The position numbers and the translations under genes were made by a program. The notes beneath the pieces were generated by a model. It did no database searches. It was not told the DNA's origin and saw only the letters and a list, made by a program, of their open reading frames with translations. Positions 33,388 to 43,584 of a stretch of 64,000 bases of DNA are shown here, piece after piece. Within the stretch, counting starts at the first letter, position 1; each line of letters starts with the position of its first letter. Location: NCBI RefSeq assembly GCF_004521985.1, contig NZ_SBHZ01000018.1, positions 35,061 through 99,060 of the forward strand. Reading direction: 5' to 3'. The DNA is from Ectopseudomonas khazarica. Lineage in GTDB: Bacteria > Pseudomonadota > Gammaproteobacteria > Pseudomonadales > Pseudomonadaceae.

Positions 33388-35277
33388 TCAGGCCTGCTCG
33401 GCCGTGCGCCGACGCTCGCCGAGCAGGCTGCGCCCATACAGCAGGGCGATGCCGGCCAGCGCCAGCGCTTGTGCCGAGAGGCTCCAGGCATCGGGGTGAA
33501 TGCCCAGCCAGTCGAACTCGAAGAACGCCACCGGGCGCGTGCCCAGCACCCCGGCCTCCTGCAGCGCCGCCACGCCATGGCCGGCGAACACCACGGAGAG
33601 AATGCACAGCAGCACCGCGTTGACGCCGAAGAAGGTCGCCAGTGGCAGCTTGCGCGAACCGCGCAGAATCACCCAGGCCAGGCCGAGCAGCACCACCAGG
33701 GCGGCACCGGCGCCGGCCAGCACGGCGCCATGTCCGGCCGGGCCGGCCTGCAGCCAGAGGGTTTCGTAGAACAGGATGACTTCGAACAGCTCGCGGTACA
33801 CCGAGAAGAACGCCAGCACGGCGAAGCCGAAACGGCCACCGCCACCGACCAGGCTGCTCTTGATGTAATCCTGCCATGCGGCGGCGTGACGACGGTCGTG
33901 CATCCACACGCCGACCCACAGCAGCACCACGCTGGCGAACAGTGCGGTCGCCCCTTCGAGCAGTTCGCGCTGGGCGCCACTGACGTCGATGACGTAGGCA
34001 GCCACCGCCCAGGTTGCGACGCCGGCGAGCAGGGCCAGGCCCCAGCCGACGTGCACGCTGCGCGCGGCCTGCTGCTGACCGGTGTTGTTGAGGAAGGCGA
34101 GGATCGCCGCCAGCACCAGAATCGCTTCCAGGCCTTCACGCAGCAGGATCAGCATGCTGGAGAAGAAGCTCAGCGAGGCGTTCATCGCACCGCCCTCGAG
34201 CAAGGCGGCCGACTTGTCCAGTTCGACCTTGGCCAGCTCCAGCGCCTGGGCGGCCTGGGCGACACTGGCGCCGTCCTGAACCGCCTGACGGTAGGCCATC
34301 AGCGCCCTCTCGGTGGTCTTGCGCTGCACCGCGTCGAGGTTGTCCAGCGCGCTCTCGACCAGCTCGAAGCCTTCCAGGTAAGCACCCACCGAGAGGTCGT
34401 AAGCCTGTTCGACATGGCCATCGCGGTAGGCCTGCAGGCTGTGCTCCAGGGTGCTGCGGGTATGTCCGATCAGCTGCTGCGGGCCGCGTTTCTCCACGGT
34501 CGGATGAGCACGCTGGGCGCGGAAGGCGGCGCCATCGCCCCCCTCCGCGACGATCTCCGCAGGCGTGCGCCCGGCCAGGTCGGCCATGCGAAACTGCGTG
34601 CCACCCTGCGCCGGAGCGGCGCTGAAGCCGGCGATATAGCTGGCTAGGTCCCAGCGCTGGCGATCATCGAGCTGATCGGCGAAGGCCGGCATGTCGGTGC
34701 CCTCGATGCCCAGGCCGAGCGTGTTGTAGAGGTCGTAGAGGCTCAGCCGGTCCAGCCGTGCGGCATCGCGCAGATTGGCCGGCGGCGGCTCCAGGCCGAT
34801 GCCCGCCGGGCCGTCGCCGGCGCCGGCATCGCCGTGGCAGACCGAGCAATGTTGTGCGTACAGCGGCGCACCGCGCTCGGGGTCGGGGGTGATGGCCGGC
34901 GTCTGCGCCACCTGATACAGCTCGGCCAGGCGGGCACTGAGCTGACGCGCCTGATGCGCAACGTCTGCACCGGGCTGACGCTGCTCGACGGCGTGCTTCA
35001 GCGCAGCGATGCCCTGTTCCAGTTCAGCGCGTTCGGCCTTGGCCGGCAGTGCGACCACCAGCCCCTGCAGGACCCCGATGAATTCCAGCTGCTCGCGGTA
35101 CTCGCCCGCGTCGACCACCTGGCCGTCGGCCACCGTGGCCGGATAGTCGGCGCCAATGTAGCCGAGCATGTGCAGGGCCTGGGCGGCGCCATCGAGTGGC
35201 TCGGCCAGGGCAGCGAGGCTGCCGAGTGCCAGCAGCGGCAGCATCAGCCAGGAGAACAGGGAACGATAACGACTCAT
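33388..35277 (-). CDS. FTR1 family iron permease with N-terminal cytochrome c domain
   Basis: 629 residues. A signal peptide (about 1-26) leads into a periplasmic region with a cytochrome c domain: heme motif CSVCH near residue 146 and axial-ligand candidate methionine in GTDMPAF. A helical linker follows, then a seven-helix FTR1/EfeU permease. The permease has the iron-binding REGLE motif near residue 380 and YRELFEV near 495. The fusion suggests that a heme domain handles electron transfer (ferrous oxidation or ferric reduction) at the mouth of the permease; the direction is inference. The ATG at 35277 follows a TTG; I chose the ATG. Confidence 0.9.
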   Translation of the reverse strand: MSRYRSLFSWLMLPLLALGSLAALAEPLDGAAQALHMLGYIGADYPATVADGQVVDAGEYREQLEFIGVLQGLVVALPAKAERAELEQGIAALKHAVEQRQPGADVAHQARQLSARLAELYQVAQTPAITPDPERGAPLYAQHCSVCHGDAGAGDGPAGIGLEPPPANLRDAARLDRLSLYDLYNTLGLGIEGTDMPAFADQLDDRQRWDLASYIAGFSAAPAQGGTQFRMADLAGRTPAEIVAEGGDGAAFRAQRAHPTVEKRGPQQLIGHTRSTLEHSLQAYRDGHVEQAYDLSVGAYLEGFELVESALDNLDAVQRKTTERALMAYRQAVQDGASVAQAAQALELAKVELDKSAALLEGGAMNASLSFFSSMLILLREGLEAILVLAAILAFLNNTGQQQAARSVHVGWGLALLAGVATWAVAAYVIDVSGAQRELLEGATALFASVVLLWVGVWMHDRRHAAAWQDYIKSSLVGGGGRFGFAVLAFFSVYRELFEVILFYETLWLQAGPAGHGAVLAGAGAALVVLLGLAWVILRGSRKLPLATFFGVNAVLLCILSVVFAGHGVAALQEAGVLGTRPVAFFEFDWLGIHPDAWSLSAQALALAGIALLYGRSLLGERRRTAEQA

Positions 35278-35405
35278 CAATGCATTCCGAAACGCGAATG
35301 GATGGCATTAAATTGTTGCCGGCCTGCCCTGCGCAGACAAGGAAAATATGAAATATTTGGTAACAACCCGCCGAGTGGCCGCCCGCAGGCGGCCGGGCAT
35401 GGGCT

Positions 35406-36038
35406 TCAGACGGCCGCGCGCTTGACCGTGGCCAGCAGGCCCGCCGCTGCGGCGAACAGGGCGGCGAAGCTGCGATTCATCACCCGCTGCTGGCGGGGCG
35501 TACGCAGCGCCCGCAGCACGCGCGAGGCCAGGCCGGTGTAGCCGGCCATGACGATCAGGTCGACCACGATCATGGTCGCGCCCATGATCAGGTACTGGGC
35601 CAGCAGCGGCGCATGCGGGTCGAGGAACTGCGGCAGCACCGCCAGCATGAAGACGATGGCCTTGGGGTTGCTGGCGTTGACCAGGAAACCGCGCAGCACC
35701 AGGGTCAGCGGCCGGCCAATCGGCCGCTCGACGGCGCCGCTATCCAGGTCACTGGGCAGGGCCACCCATTGCTTGTAGGCGAGGAACACCAGGTAGGCGA
35801 CGCCGAACCATTTGATCACGCTGAAGGCCAGGGCAGAGGCGGCCAGAATGGCACCGACCCCGGCGGCGACGATGGCGATCTGCATCGCCAGGCCGAGCTG
35901 CAGGCCCAGCGCGTTCCAGTAGCCACGCCAGAAGCCGTACTGCAGGCCAGCGGACATCGAGGCCACGGCGCCGGCACCAGGCGACAGGCTGATCACCCAG
36001 CAGGCAACGAAGAAGGCGAGCCAGGTTTCCAGTGCCAT
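35406..36038 (-). CDS. LysE/RhtB family amino-acid exporter
   Basis: 210 residues with about six membrane helices. The start WLAFFVACWVISLSPGAGAVASMSAG is the typical LysE/RhtB signature, followed by GFLVNASNPKAIVFMLAVLPQF near residue 120. Substrates are amino acids or homoserine lactone-like compounds; which one cannot be read here. A GAGG site precedes the ATG. Confidence 0.92.
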   Translation of the reverse strand: MALETWLAFFVACWVISLSPGAGAVASMSAGLQYGFWRGYWNALGLQLGLAMQIAIVAAGVGAILAASALAFSVIKWFGVAYLVFLAYKQWVALPSDLDSGAVERPIGRPLTLVLRGFLVNASNPKAIVFMLAVLPQFLDPHAPLLAQYLIMGATMIVVDLIVMAGYTGLASRVLRALRTPRQQRVMNRSFAALFAAAAGLLATVKRAAV

Positions 36039-36113
36039 GATGCGTACCTCGAAAAGCTGAAATCAGGAGAAGGAGCTACAGCCTACTCCTGCGCCAGCGC
36101 CCAGACCAGCGGG

Positions 36114-36652
36114 TCAGCGCCAGCGGCGCACCGACTTCTGGAAGAACAGACTGTTGGGCACCTGCAACAGGGCGCCAGCGGCATCCTCGCTGAGGTCCTG
36201 CAGGGTGGTGTAGAACAGGTTGATGGCGATGACCCGGCCCTTCACACCTGGCTTGTCGGCGCTCTCGATGACCTCCACGGTGTCGCCCATGCGAAACGGG
36301 CCCATGGTGAAGATCAGCAGTGCGCAGAACATGTTCGACAGCACGCTCCAGATGGCGAAGAAGGCCACTGCGGCAACGGCGGTGAAGCCGGTCAGCGCCG
36401 TCCACAGTACCGTCGCCGACACGCCCAGGCGCTCCAGCACCATCAGCAGGGCACTGCCCATGATCACCCAGCGCACCAGGCCTCGCAGGGGCTGCAACAC
36501 CTCCGGCGGCAGCAGGCTGTAGCGTGCGCCGAGACGGCTGATGGCGCGGGTCAGAATGCGCTGGGCGAGCCAGGCCAGCAGGATGATCAGCAACACCTGA
36601 CCGGCACGCAGCAAGGGCTCGCGCCACGCCATCAGCAGTTCCAGCTGTTCCA

Positions 36653-36653
<1 letters not shown>
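36114..36653 (-). CDS. Small mechanosensitive channel (MscS family)
   Basis: 179 residues. Two N-terminal hydrophobic helices are followed by the pore-lining helix region (LWTALTGFTAVAAVAFFAIWSVLSN) and the beta domain (GPFRMGDTVEVIE, then GRVIAINLFYTTLQD, NSLFFQKSVRRW). It is a minimal MscS-type protein without the large C-terminal cage. The ATG at 36653 overlaps the stop codon of the ABC-F gene by one base, so the two are translationally coupled. Confidence 0.88.
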
Positions 36654-38563
<1,910 letters not shown>

Positions 38564-38601
38564 AATGGCCGCGGAGTCTACCAAATCGCCCCGGAGGCCG
38601 C

Positions 38602-39045
38602 GTGCAGGATCTGTGGAATTTCGCGCTTGAACTCTACGCCAGACCCGGCGTGGAACACGCCTGCCTGGAGTTGCAGGAGGCAGGCTGCGATGTCTGCCTG
38701 CTTCTGACTGGTGCCTGGCTGCAACGCCGTGGCGTGCGCTGTCTGGATGAACGCCTGCGCGCCCTGCGGGACGTGGCGGTGCCCTGGCAACGCGGGGTGA
38801 TCTCGCCCTTGCGCCAGCTACGCCGCGACTGGCGCAGCGCCGCCGGCCAGGATGCAGCGCTGGCGAGCTTGCGCGAACAGGTCAAGCAACTGGAACTGCA
38901 CAGCGAGCGCGTGCTGCTCGAGCGCTTGCAGGCAGTTGCCGAACCCTGGCCGAGCGAAGCCGGCGACCATGACTGGCTGACGCACCTGGGAAGGCAGGAC
39001 AGCGCCGCGCTGCATGTGCTGCGCGGCGCCATGGCTCAGCCTTAG
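38602..39045 (+). CDS. TIGR02444 family protein
   Basis: 147 residues. It begins with a GTG at 38602 (MQDLWNFALELYARPGVE) behind a CGGAGG site. The pattern ELQEAGCDVCLLLTGAWLQRRG is typical of TIGR02444 (DUF2390) proteins. No function is known. It is divergent from the ABC-F gene and converges on algP, with a four-base overlap of the two stop codons. Confidence 0.82.
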   Translation: MQDLWNFALELYARPGVEHACLELQEAGCDVCLLLTGAWLQRRGVRCLDERLRALRDVAVPWQRGVISPLRQLRRDWRSAAGQDAALASLREQVKQLELHSERVLLERLQAVAEPWPSEAGDHDWLTHLGRQDSAALHVLRGAMAQP

Positions 39046-40034
39046 GACGCGCTCGGCGTCTCTGCGGCACTGGCCCCAGTGCTCGCCGCTGGAGCGGCGG
39101 GCGCGACGGGTGCCGTCGGCGCTGCGGGCTTGGCGGCGGCCGGCTTGGCCGGCTTGGCCGGAGCCTTCTTCACGGGCGCCTTGGCAGCTGCCGGCTTCTT
39201 CGCGACCGCAGGCTTGCTGACGGGCTTGGCTGCTGCTGGTTTGGCGGCCGGTTTCGCTGCGGCGGGCTTGGCTGCTGGCTTGGCTGCCGCCGGTTTACTG
39301 GCCGCGGCAGGCTTGGCCGGGGCCTTGGCTGCGACCGGCTTGGCAGCCGGTTTGGCGGCGGGCTTGGCTGCAGCGGGCTTGGCAGCCGCTTTCGGTGCTG
39401 CCGGCTTGGCTGCCGCAGGCTTGCGAGCGGCGGGCTTGGCCGCTGGCTTGCTGGCCGCTGCAGGTTTCGCTGCCGGCTTGCTGGCTGCCGCAGGCTTGGC
39501 AACGGGCTTACTCACCGGTTTGGCGACAGCCGCTTTGGCCGGAGCCTTCTTCACCGGTGCCTTGGCAACAGCGGGTTTCTTCGCCGCCGCCGGTTTGCTG
39601 GCTGGCTTGGCGGCCGGCGCGGCAGCCTTGGCGTCGCGCACGTCGAGCGCCTTGCCCGCGGCTTCTTTCACCTTGCCTACGCCCTGGGCCAGTTTCAGGC
39701 TCTCCTGAGCGTCACGCTTGAGCTGGCCGATGTAGTTGCGGGTTTCGCTCTGCCGGGTCTTGAGCGAGTCGAGCAGTTCTTCCAGCTCGGCCACCGCGTC
39801 CTTGGCCTTGGCCTGGGCCTTGGCTTTTCCAGCGACGGCGGCGTCCTGCAGCTTGCTGCGCGCCTTGTGCAGTTTTTCCTGGGCCTTGCCGCGCTGTTTC
39901 TCCAGCTTGGCGAGGAGTTTCTCGGCATCGATCAGTGCTTGCGAGCAGGCATTTTCCAGGTGCTCGAGCAGACTGGCAGACAACTGGTGAAGCAGGTGCA
40001 ACGGAGTGGTTACGGACTTCTTCTTGGCCGACAT
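39042..40034 (-). CDS. algP: AlgP-like histone H1-type Lys/Ala/Pro-rich protein
   Basis: 330 residues. The N-terminal 130 residues form a charged helical or coiled-coil region (QLSASLLEHLENA, ELEELLDSLKTRQSETRNYI). The remainder is a low-complexity tail of tandem KPAA, KPAAAS and KKAPAK repeats that resembles eukaryotic histone H1 and binds DNA nonspecifically. AlgP (AlgR3) of P. aeruginosa has the same layout and neighbourhood (algP-algQ) and affects alginate gene expression. The ATG at 40034 has AGGAGG upstream. DNA repeats behind the tail make its length prone to change. Confidence 0.9.
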   Translation of the reverse strand: MSAKKKSVTTPLHLLHQLSASLLEHLENACSQALIDAEKLLAKLEKQRGKAQEKLHKARSKLQDAAVAGKAKAQAKAKDAVAELEELLDSLKTRQSETRNYIGQLKRDAQESLKLAQGVGKVKEAAGKALDVRDAKAAAPAAKPASKPAAAKKPAVAKAPVKKAPAKAAVAKPVSKPVAKPAAASKPAAKPAAASKPAAKPAARKPAAAKPAAPKAAAKPAAAKPAAKPAAKPVAAKAPAKPAAASKPAAAKPAAKPAAAKPAAKPAAAKPVSKPAVAKKPAAAKAPVKKAPAKPAKPAAAKPAAPTAPVAPAAPAASTGASAAETPSAS

Positions 40035-40218
40035 GGCACGCCTCCTGGCGGATGTGGATCCGCCCATACTAGACGCACGAGCGAGGCGTCGCCATAGGCC
40101 TTTCGGCGAGCACAGCAGATACACGCAGGCACTGGCATAATCGCCGGGATCCTGTGTCGCCTCCGCGCGAGCCACAGGAAATGCACACCAGCCCGCATCC
40201 TGATCCGGAGACATCGCC

Positions 40219-40866
40219 ATGCGCCGCGCCGCACTCGCCACCCTTGCGCTCTGCTGCAGCCTGACCGTACAGGCCGACCAGCACCAGCAAGACCTGGCCT
40301 ACAGCCTCGGCGCAAGGCTCGGCGAGCGACTGCATGCAGAGGTACCGGACCTGCCCCTGGACGCGCTGATCGAGGGCTTGCGCCAGGCCTACGACGGCAA
40401 GCCGCTGCGCCTCGACAGCGCCCGTATCGAACAGCTGCTCGATGAGCACGAAGCGCGCATCGCGGCCTCGCCGCAACGCCATGCCAAGGCTATCGAAGCG
40501 GAACAGCGCTTTCTCGCCGAGCAGCGCCAGCGCCCCGGCACCCGGGTGCTGGAGAACGGCGTGCTGGTGAGCGAGCTGGGCAGCGGCAGTGGCCCGACGC
40601 CCTCGGCACGTAGCCGGGTGCAGGTGAGCTATCGCGGTTCGCTGGCAGACGGCAGTGTCTTCGACGAGAGTGAGACGCCACAGTGGTTTCGCCTGGACAG
40701 CCTGATCGCCGGCTGGCGCAGCGCACTGCTGCAGATGCGCAAGGGCGCGCACTGGCGCCTGGTGATTCCGTCGAGTCAGGCCTACGGCGAGGAAGGTGCG
40801 GGTGATCTGATCCCCCCCTACGCGCCGCTGGTGTTCGACCTGCGCCTGCTCGACGTCGCCGACTGA
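40219..40866 (+). CDS. FKBP-type peptidyl-prolyl isomerase
   Basis: 215 residues with a signal peptide (about 1-19, ending SLTVQA) indicating the periplasm. An N-terminal FkpA-like helical region (LAYSLGARLGERL) precedes the FKBP domain (about 125-213). The FKBP domain shows RVQVSYRGSLADGSVFDES and the late GAGDLIPPYAPLVFDLRLL. Some canonical aromatic residues of the active site differ, so isomerase activity is probable but not certain. It lies between algP and algQ, as in P. aeruginosa. Confidence 0.9.
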   Translation: MRRAALATLALCCSLTVQADQHQQDLAYSLGARLGERLHAEVPDLPLDALIEGLRQAYDGKPLRLDSARIEQLLDEHEARIAASPQRHAKAIEAEQRFLAEQRQRPGTRVLENGVLVSELGSGSGPTPSARSRVQVSYRGSLADGSVFDESETPQWFRLDSLIAGWRSALLQMRKGAHWRLVIPSSQAYGEEGAGDLIPPYAPLVFDLRLLDVAD

Positions 40867-40914
40867 GCGGCAACGTGCGGCCCGGAATCTCCGGGCGCTA
40901 TCGGCACCCGAGGT

Positions 40915-41388
40915 TCAGAGCGCTTCGGCGGCCTGTTCCTGGTGGGCGGTGTGCAGCACCTCGATCAGGCAGTCTTCCAGCTCGAAGCGCTCATGCAGCA
41001 GCTGACCCAGACGCTCGAGCTCTGCCACCAGCGAGGCGCTGTCGCGGCAGTCACCGTTGTCACAGCGATCATTGAAGGCCAGCGCCACGGCGGTGATCGC
41101 CTCGAGACGCGGGTAGATGCGCTTGGCCAGCTCCAGGCCGCGCTGATCGTTGAAGGCCTTGGCCTCGCTGGTCAGCTGTTCGTAGACCTCGAAATGGCCT
41201 GCCGACACATAGTCCACCAGCAGCTCGCAGAAACCCTGCAGAGACTCACCATTGATGGCCGGCGCCTGCGGTGCCTTGGTCAGGGCAGCGTAGGCCTGCA
41301 CCAGTTCGCGCCGCTCACCCAGCCAGCGATCGATCAGCTGGTGAACCCCGCCCCAACGTTCCTGTGCGTTCCGACAACTCTCAAGCAT
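40915..41388 (-). CDS. algQ: AlgQ/Rsd anti-RNA polymerase sigma-70 factor
   Basis: 157 residues of the Rsd/AlgQ family, which binds the primary sigma factor and alters promoter choice. The start MLESCRNAQERWGGVHQLIDRWL and the block CELLVDYVSAGHFEVYEQL are family hallmarks. AlgQ in P. aeruginosa affects alginate, siderophore and stationary-phase genes. It is preceded by a long untranslated region (41389-41693) and faces the FKBP gene. Confidence 0.94.
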   Translation of the reverse strand: MLESCRNAQERWGGVHQLIDRWLGERRELVQAYAALTKAPQAPAINGESLQGFCELLVDYVSAGHFEVYEQLTSEAKAFNDQRGLELAKRIYPRLEAITAVALAFNDRCDNGDCRDSASLVAELERLGQLLHERFELEDCLIEVLHTAHQEQAAEAL

Positions 41389-41693
41389 GATGAACCTCGC
41401 TTCCCTTATCGATAAGGCCTGTTATACGTCCACTCCGGGACGTTCTTATGACCTGCGACCCTGGCGGCCACCCTTCGGGCGTCGCTACGCGACGTTGAAA
41501 ATCATTCCCGACGATTTTTTGTCAATCGGTGCTTGTTCTTGGGAAGGCAACCGCAGAATGGCGTTTTTCCGACGATGCGTGCGAGCCAGATTATGCTCGT
41601 GGGCAGACACCATCAAGGCACTGCCACGAGAAATTTCATACGAGCGTTTGAGCAGCAAGCCACAGGCCTCGCGGCCTGCAGCAATACGCATTC
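41389..41693. other. 305-base gap between algQ and dsbB
   Basis: No gene is seen. It carries a 10-bp stem with one bulged base, CTCGTGGGCAG (41596-41606) pairing with CTGCCACGAG (41621-41630). A second inverted repeat, ACGTCC-N6-GGACGT, lies at 41426-41443, and the palindrome TTATCGATAA at 41406-41415. The region is richer in AT (for example GAAAATCATT and GATTTTTTG) than the surrounding genes and should contain the algQ promoter and the dsbB 3' end. Confidence 0.5.
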
Positions 41694-42185
41694 TCAATCG
41701 CGACGCAGAAGCTGCAGCAGGCAGAAACCGATCATGCCGATGAAGCCGAGCAGGCTCCACTCGGGAATGCTCATGCCGAACAGCGTCCAGTTCACTTCGG
41801 CGCAATCGGCACTGCCCTGGAACACCAGGCGCACGATGTCCTGCAGCGGCAGCGCTTCCATCATGAACTCGAGGCTCGGCAGGCAGGCTTCGAGCTGGTC
41901 GGCCGGTACGCTCTGCAACCAGATCTGCCGACCTGCGGTGGCGGCACCGGCGACGGCGAACAGCAGCGCCAGCACGGCATAGACACGCCGACCCAGGCGG
42001 CCCGGACCATGGAGCGAGGCGATCAGGCAGACCACACCGAACAGCACCACGCAGATACGTTGCAGGATGCACATCGGGCAGGGCTCGAGGCCGACGACAT
42101 GTTCCAGATAGAGCGCAGCCGCCATCAGCAGTACGCAGCCGATGAATGCCAGGAAAAACAGGGGACGCGGACTGGCCAAGTGCAT
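41694..42185 (-). CDS. dsbB: DsbB-type disulfide bond formation protein
   Basis: 163-residue inner-membrane protein with four hydrophobic helices. DsbB reoxidises DsbA using quinone. The periplasmic cysteine pair is CPMC at residues 36-39 and the second pair is Cys101 and Cys128. The ATG at 42185 (MHLASPRPLFF) has GGAG upstream; an earlier in-frame ATG at 42260 adds 25 residues across a hairpin. The P. aeruginosa homologue is often called dsbH. It lies downstream of hemY on the same strand but is separated by a stem-loop. Confidence 0.92.
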   Translation of the reverse strand: MHLASPRPLFFLAFIGCVLLMAAALYLEHVVGLEPCPMCILQRICVVLFGVVCLIASLHGPGRLGRRVYAVLALLFAVAGAATAGRQIWLQSVPADQLEACLPSLEFMMEALPLQDIVRLVFQGSADCAEVNWTLFGMSIPEWSLLGFIGMIGFCLLQLLRRD

Positions 42186-42232
42186 GGTGGCTCCGGGAAG
42201 GAAATCGAGGGCAGTACGGTAGAGGAAAGCGA

Positions 42233-42252
42233 GGGCGCCTTTCAAGGCGCCC
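42233..42252 (-). terminator. Stem-loop between hemY and dsbB
   Basis: GGGCGCC-N6-GGCGCCC is a perfect 7-bp stem followed on the minus strand by TCGCTTTCCTC. It lies 85 bases past the hemY stop and may end the hem operon. Confidence 0.5.
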
Positions 42253-42336
42253 GGCAACACGCGGCAGGCTATTCATCGCGCGGAAACGCCCCTCCGTCAG
42301 GGCGGCGCGCCTGCCGCGGCAATCGGCCGCAGCCGA

Positions 42337-43584
42337 TCAGGCATTGGCCCCCTGCGGTTGCGGCAGCGGCGGCAGGCCCTGATGCAACAGGCCGAGACTT
42401 TCCAGCAACAGCTGATTGCTGCGCTCCAGCTCACCCAGTTGTGCCAGCAGGCGCGCCAGTTCGGCGCAGGTTTCCGGGTGCCGTTCCAGCTTCAGGCTGC
42501 TCTCGAAATAATCGCGGGCCTTGCCCCAGAGCTGGTTCTGCAGACACAGCCGGCCCAGGGTCAGCAGCAGGGCCGGGTCCTGCGGATGCTGCTTGAGCCA
42601 GAGTTCGGCCGTCTGCAGCTGACGCGCCGGATCAGCGCCCCGCAGCACGCCATAGAAACGCGCCAGACGGCTGTCGTAGCCACGCTTGAGGGCACTGCGC
42701 AGGACTTCTTCGGCCTCTTCCTGGGCGCCGAGACGACGCAGTTGCTCGACGTAGGCGGCAATCAGCTCAGGCTCCTGGCGCAACGGCGCAGACAGCTGCT
42801 GCCAGGCCTGGGTCAGCGGTTGCAGCGCCGTTTCGCCCTGCCCCTGCCCGGCAAGCCCGGCTTCGCCCAGGCGCCCGCGCCAGGTTTCGCGCTCCAGTTC
42901 ATCCAGCTCGGCGGCCGGCAGGGCTTTCTCCTTGCGCAACTCCGGCAGCAGACCGAGCAGCGCCGACCAGTCCTGACGCTGCAGGTACAGACGCTGCAAC
43001 TGGCGCAACACCAGGTGATGCCCCGGGTGACGCTCGTGCATCGCCTGCAGCGTGTCCAGCGCAGCGTCCATGTCGCCACGGCTGCGCTGCAGCTCGGCGT
43101 GGGTCAGGGCGATGGCCAGCTCGGCCTGCGGCTGCCGGTTCAGGGCCTGCTCGAGCAGCGCATCGCTCTGTTCGTGCTGGCCGAGCTTGTTCGCCGCGCG
43201 CGCGGCGCCGAGGTAGAACATCAGCGGCTGGCTGTCGGCCTCTGCGGCACGGGTCAGCTGACGTTGCGCACGCGCCCAGCGGCCCTCCGCCAGGTCGAGC
43301 ATGCCCTGCTCGGAAGCCAGGCGTACGCGCCGGTTGCGATGCAGGCGCGACCAGGGGTTGGCCAGGCGCGTCGAGCTGAGCAGCAGGCGCAGCAGCCATT
43401 TGCCCAGGTAGTAGACCAGCACCACGGCCAGCAGCAGACCGAGAAACGCCCACAGGCCGGACTGGTAGCGGAACCCCTTGTAGGCGAACAGCACGTAGCC
43501 GCGGTCGGCCTCGATGGCCAGACTCAGCAGGTACAGCCCCACCGCGACGGCCAGCAACAGCAGGAGCCAGATCAGGCGTTTCAT
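42337..43584 (-). CDS. hemY: HemY-like membrane protein of the hem operon
   Basis: 415 residues. Two N-terminal hydrophobic helices (IWLLLLLAVAVGLYLLSLAI and a second near 45-60) anchor a large domain of TPR-like helices (for example MFYLGAARAANKLGQHEQSDALLEQAL). This is the HemY family of gammaproteobacterial hem operons; the name denotes location, and it is not the protoporphyrinogen oxidase called HemY in Bacillus. Its exact role in heme metabolism is unsettled. It overlaps hemX by four bases (ATGA). Confidence 0.92.
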   Translation of the reverse strand: MKRLIWLLLLLAVAVGLYLLSLAIEADRGYVLFAYKGFRYQSGLWAFLGLLLAVVLVYYLGKWLLRLLLSSTRLANPWSRLHRNRRVRLASEQGMLDLAEGRWARAQRQLTRAAEADSQPLMFYLGAARAANKLGQHEQSDALLEQALNRQPQAELAIALTHAELQRSRGDMDAALDTLQAMHERHPGHHLVLRQLQRLYLQRQDWSALLGLLPELRKEKALPAAELDELERETWRGRLGEAGLAGQGQGETALQPLTQAWQQLSAPLRQEPELIAAYVEQLRRLGAQEEAEEVLRSALKRGYDSRLARFYGVLRGADPARQLQTAELWLKQHPQDPALLLTLGRLCLQNQLWGKARDYFESSLKLERHPETCAELARLLAQLGELERSNQLLLESLGLLHQGLPPLPQPQGANA

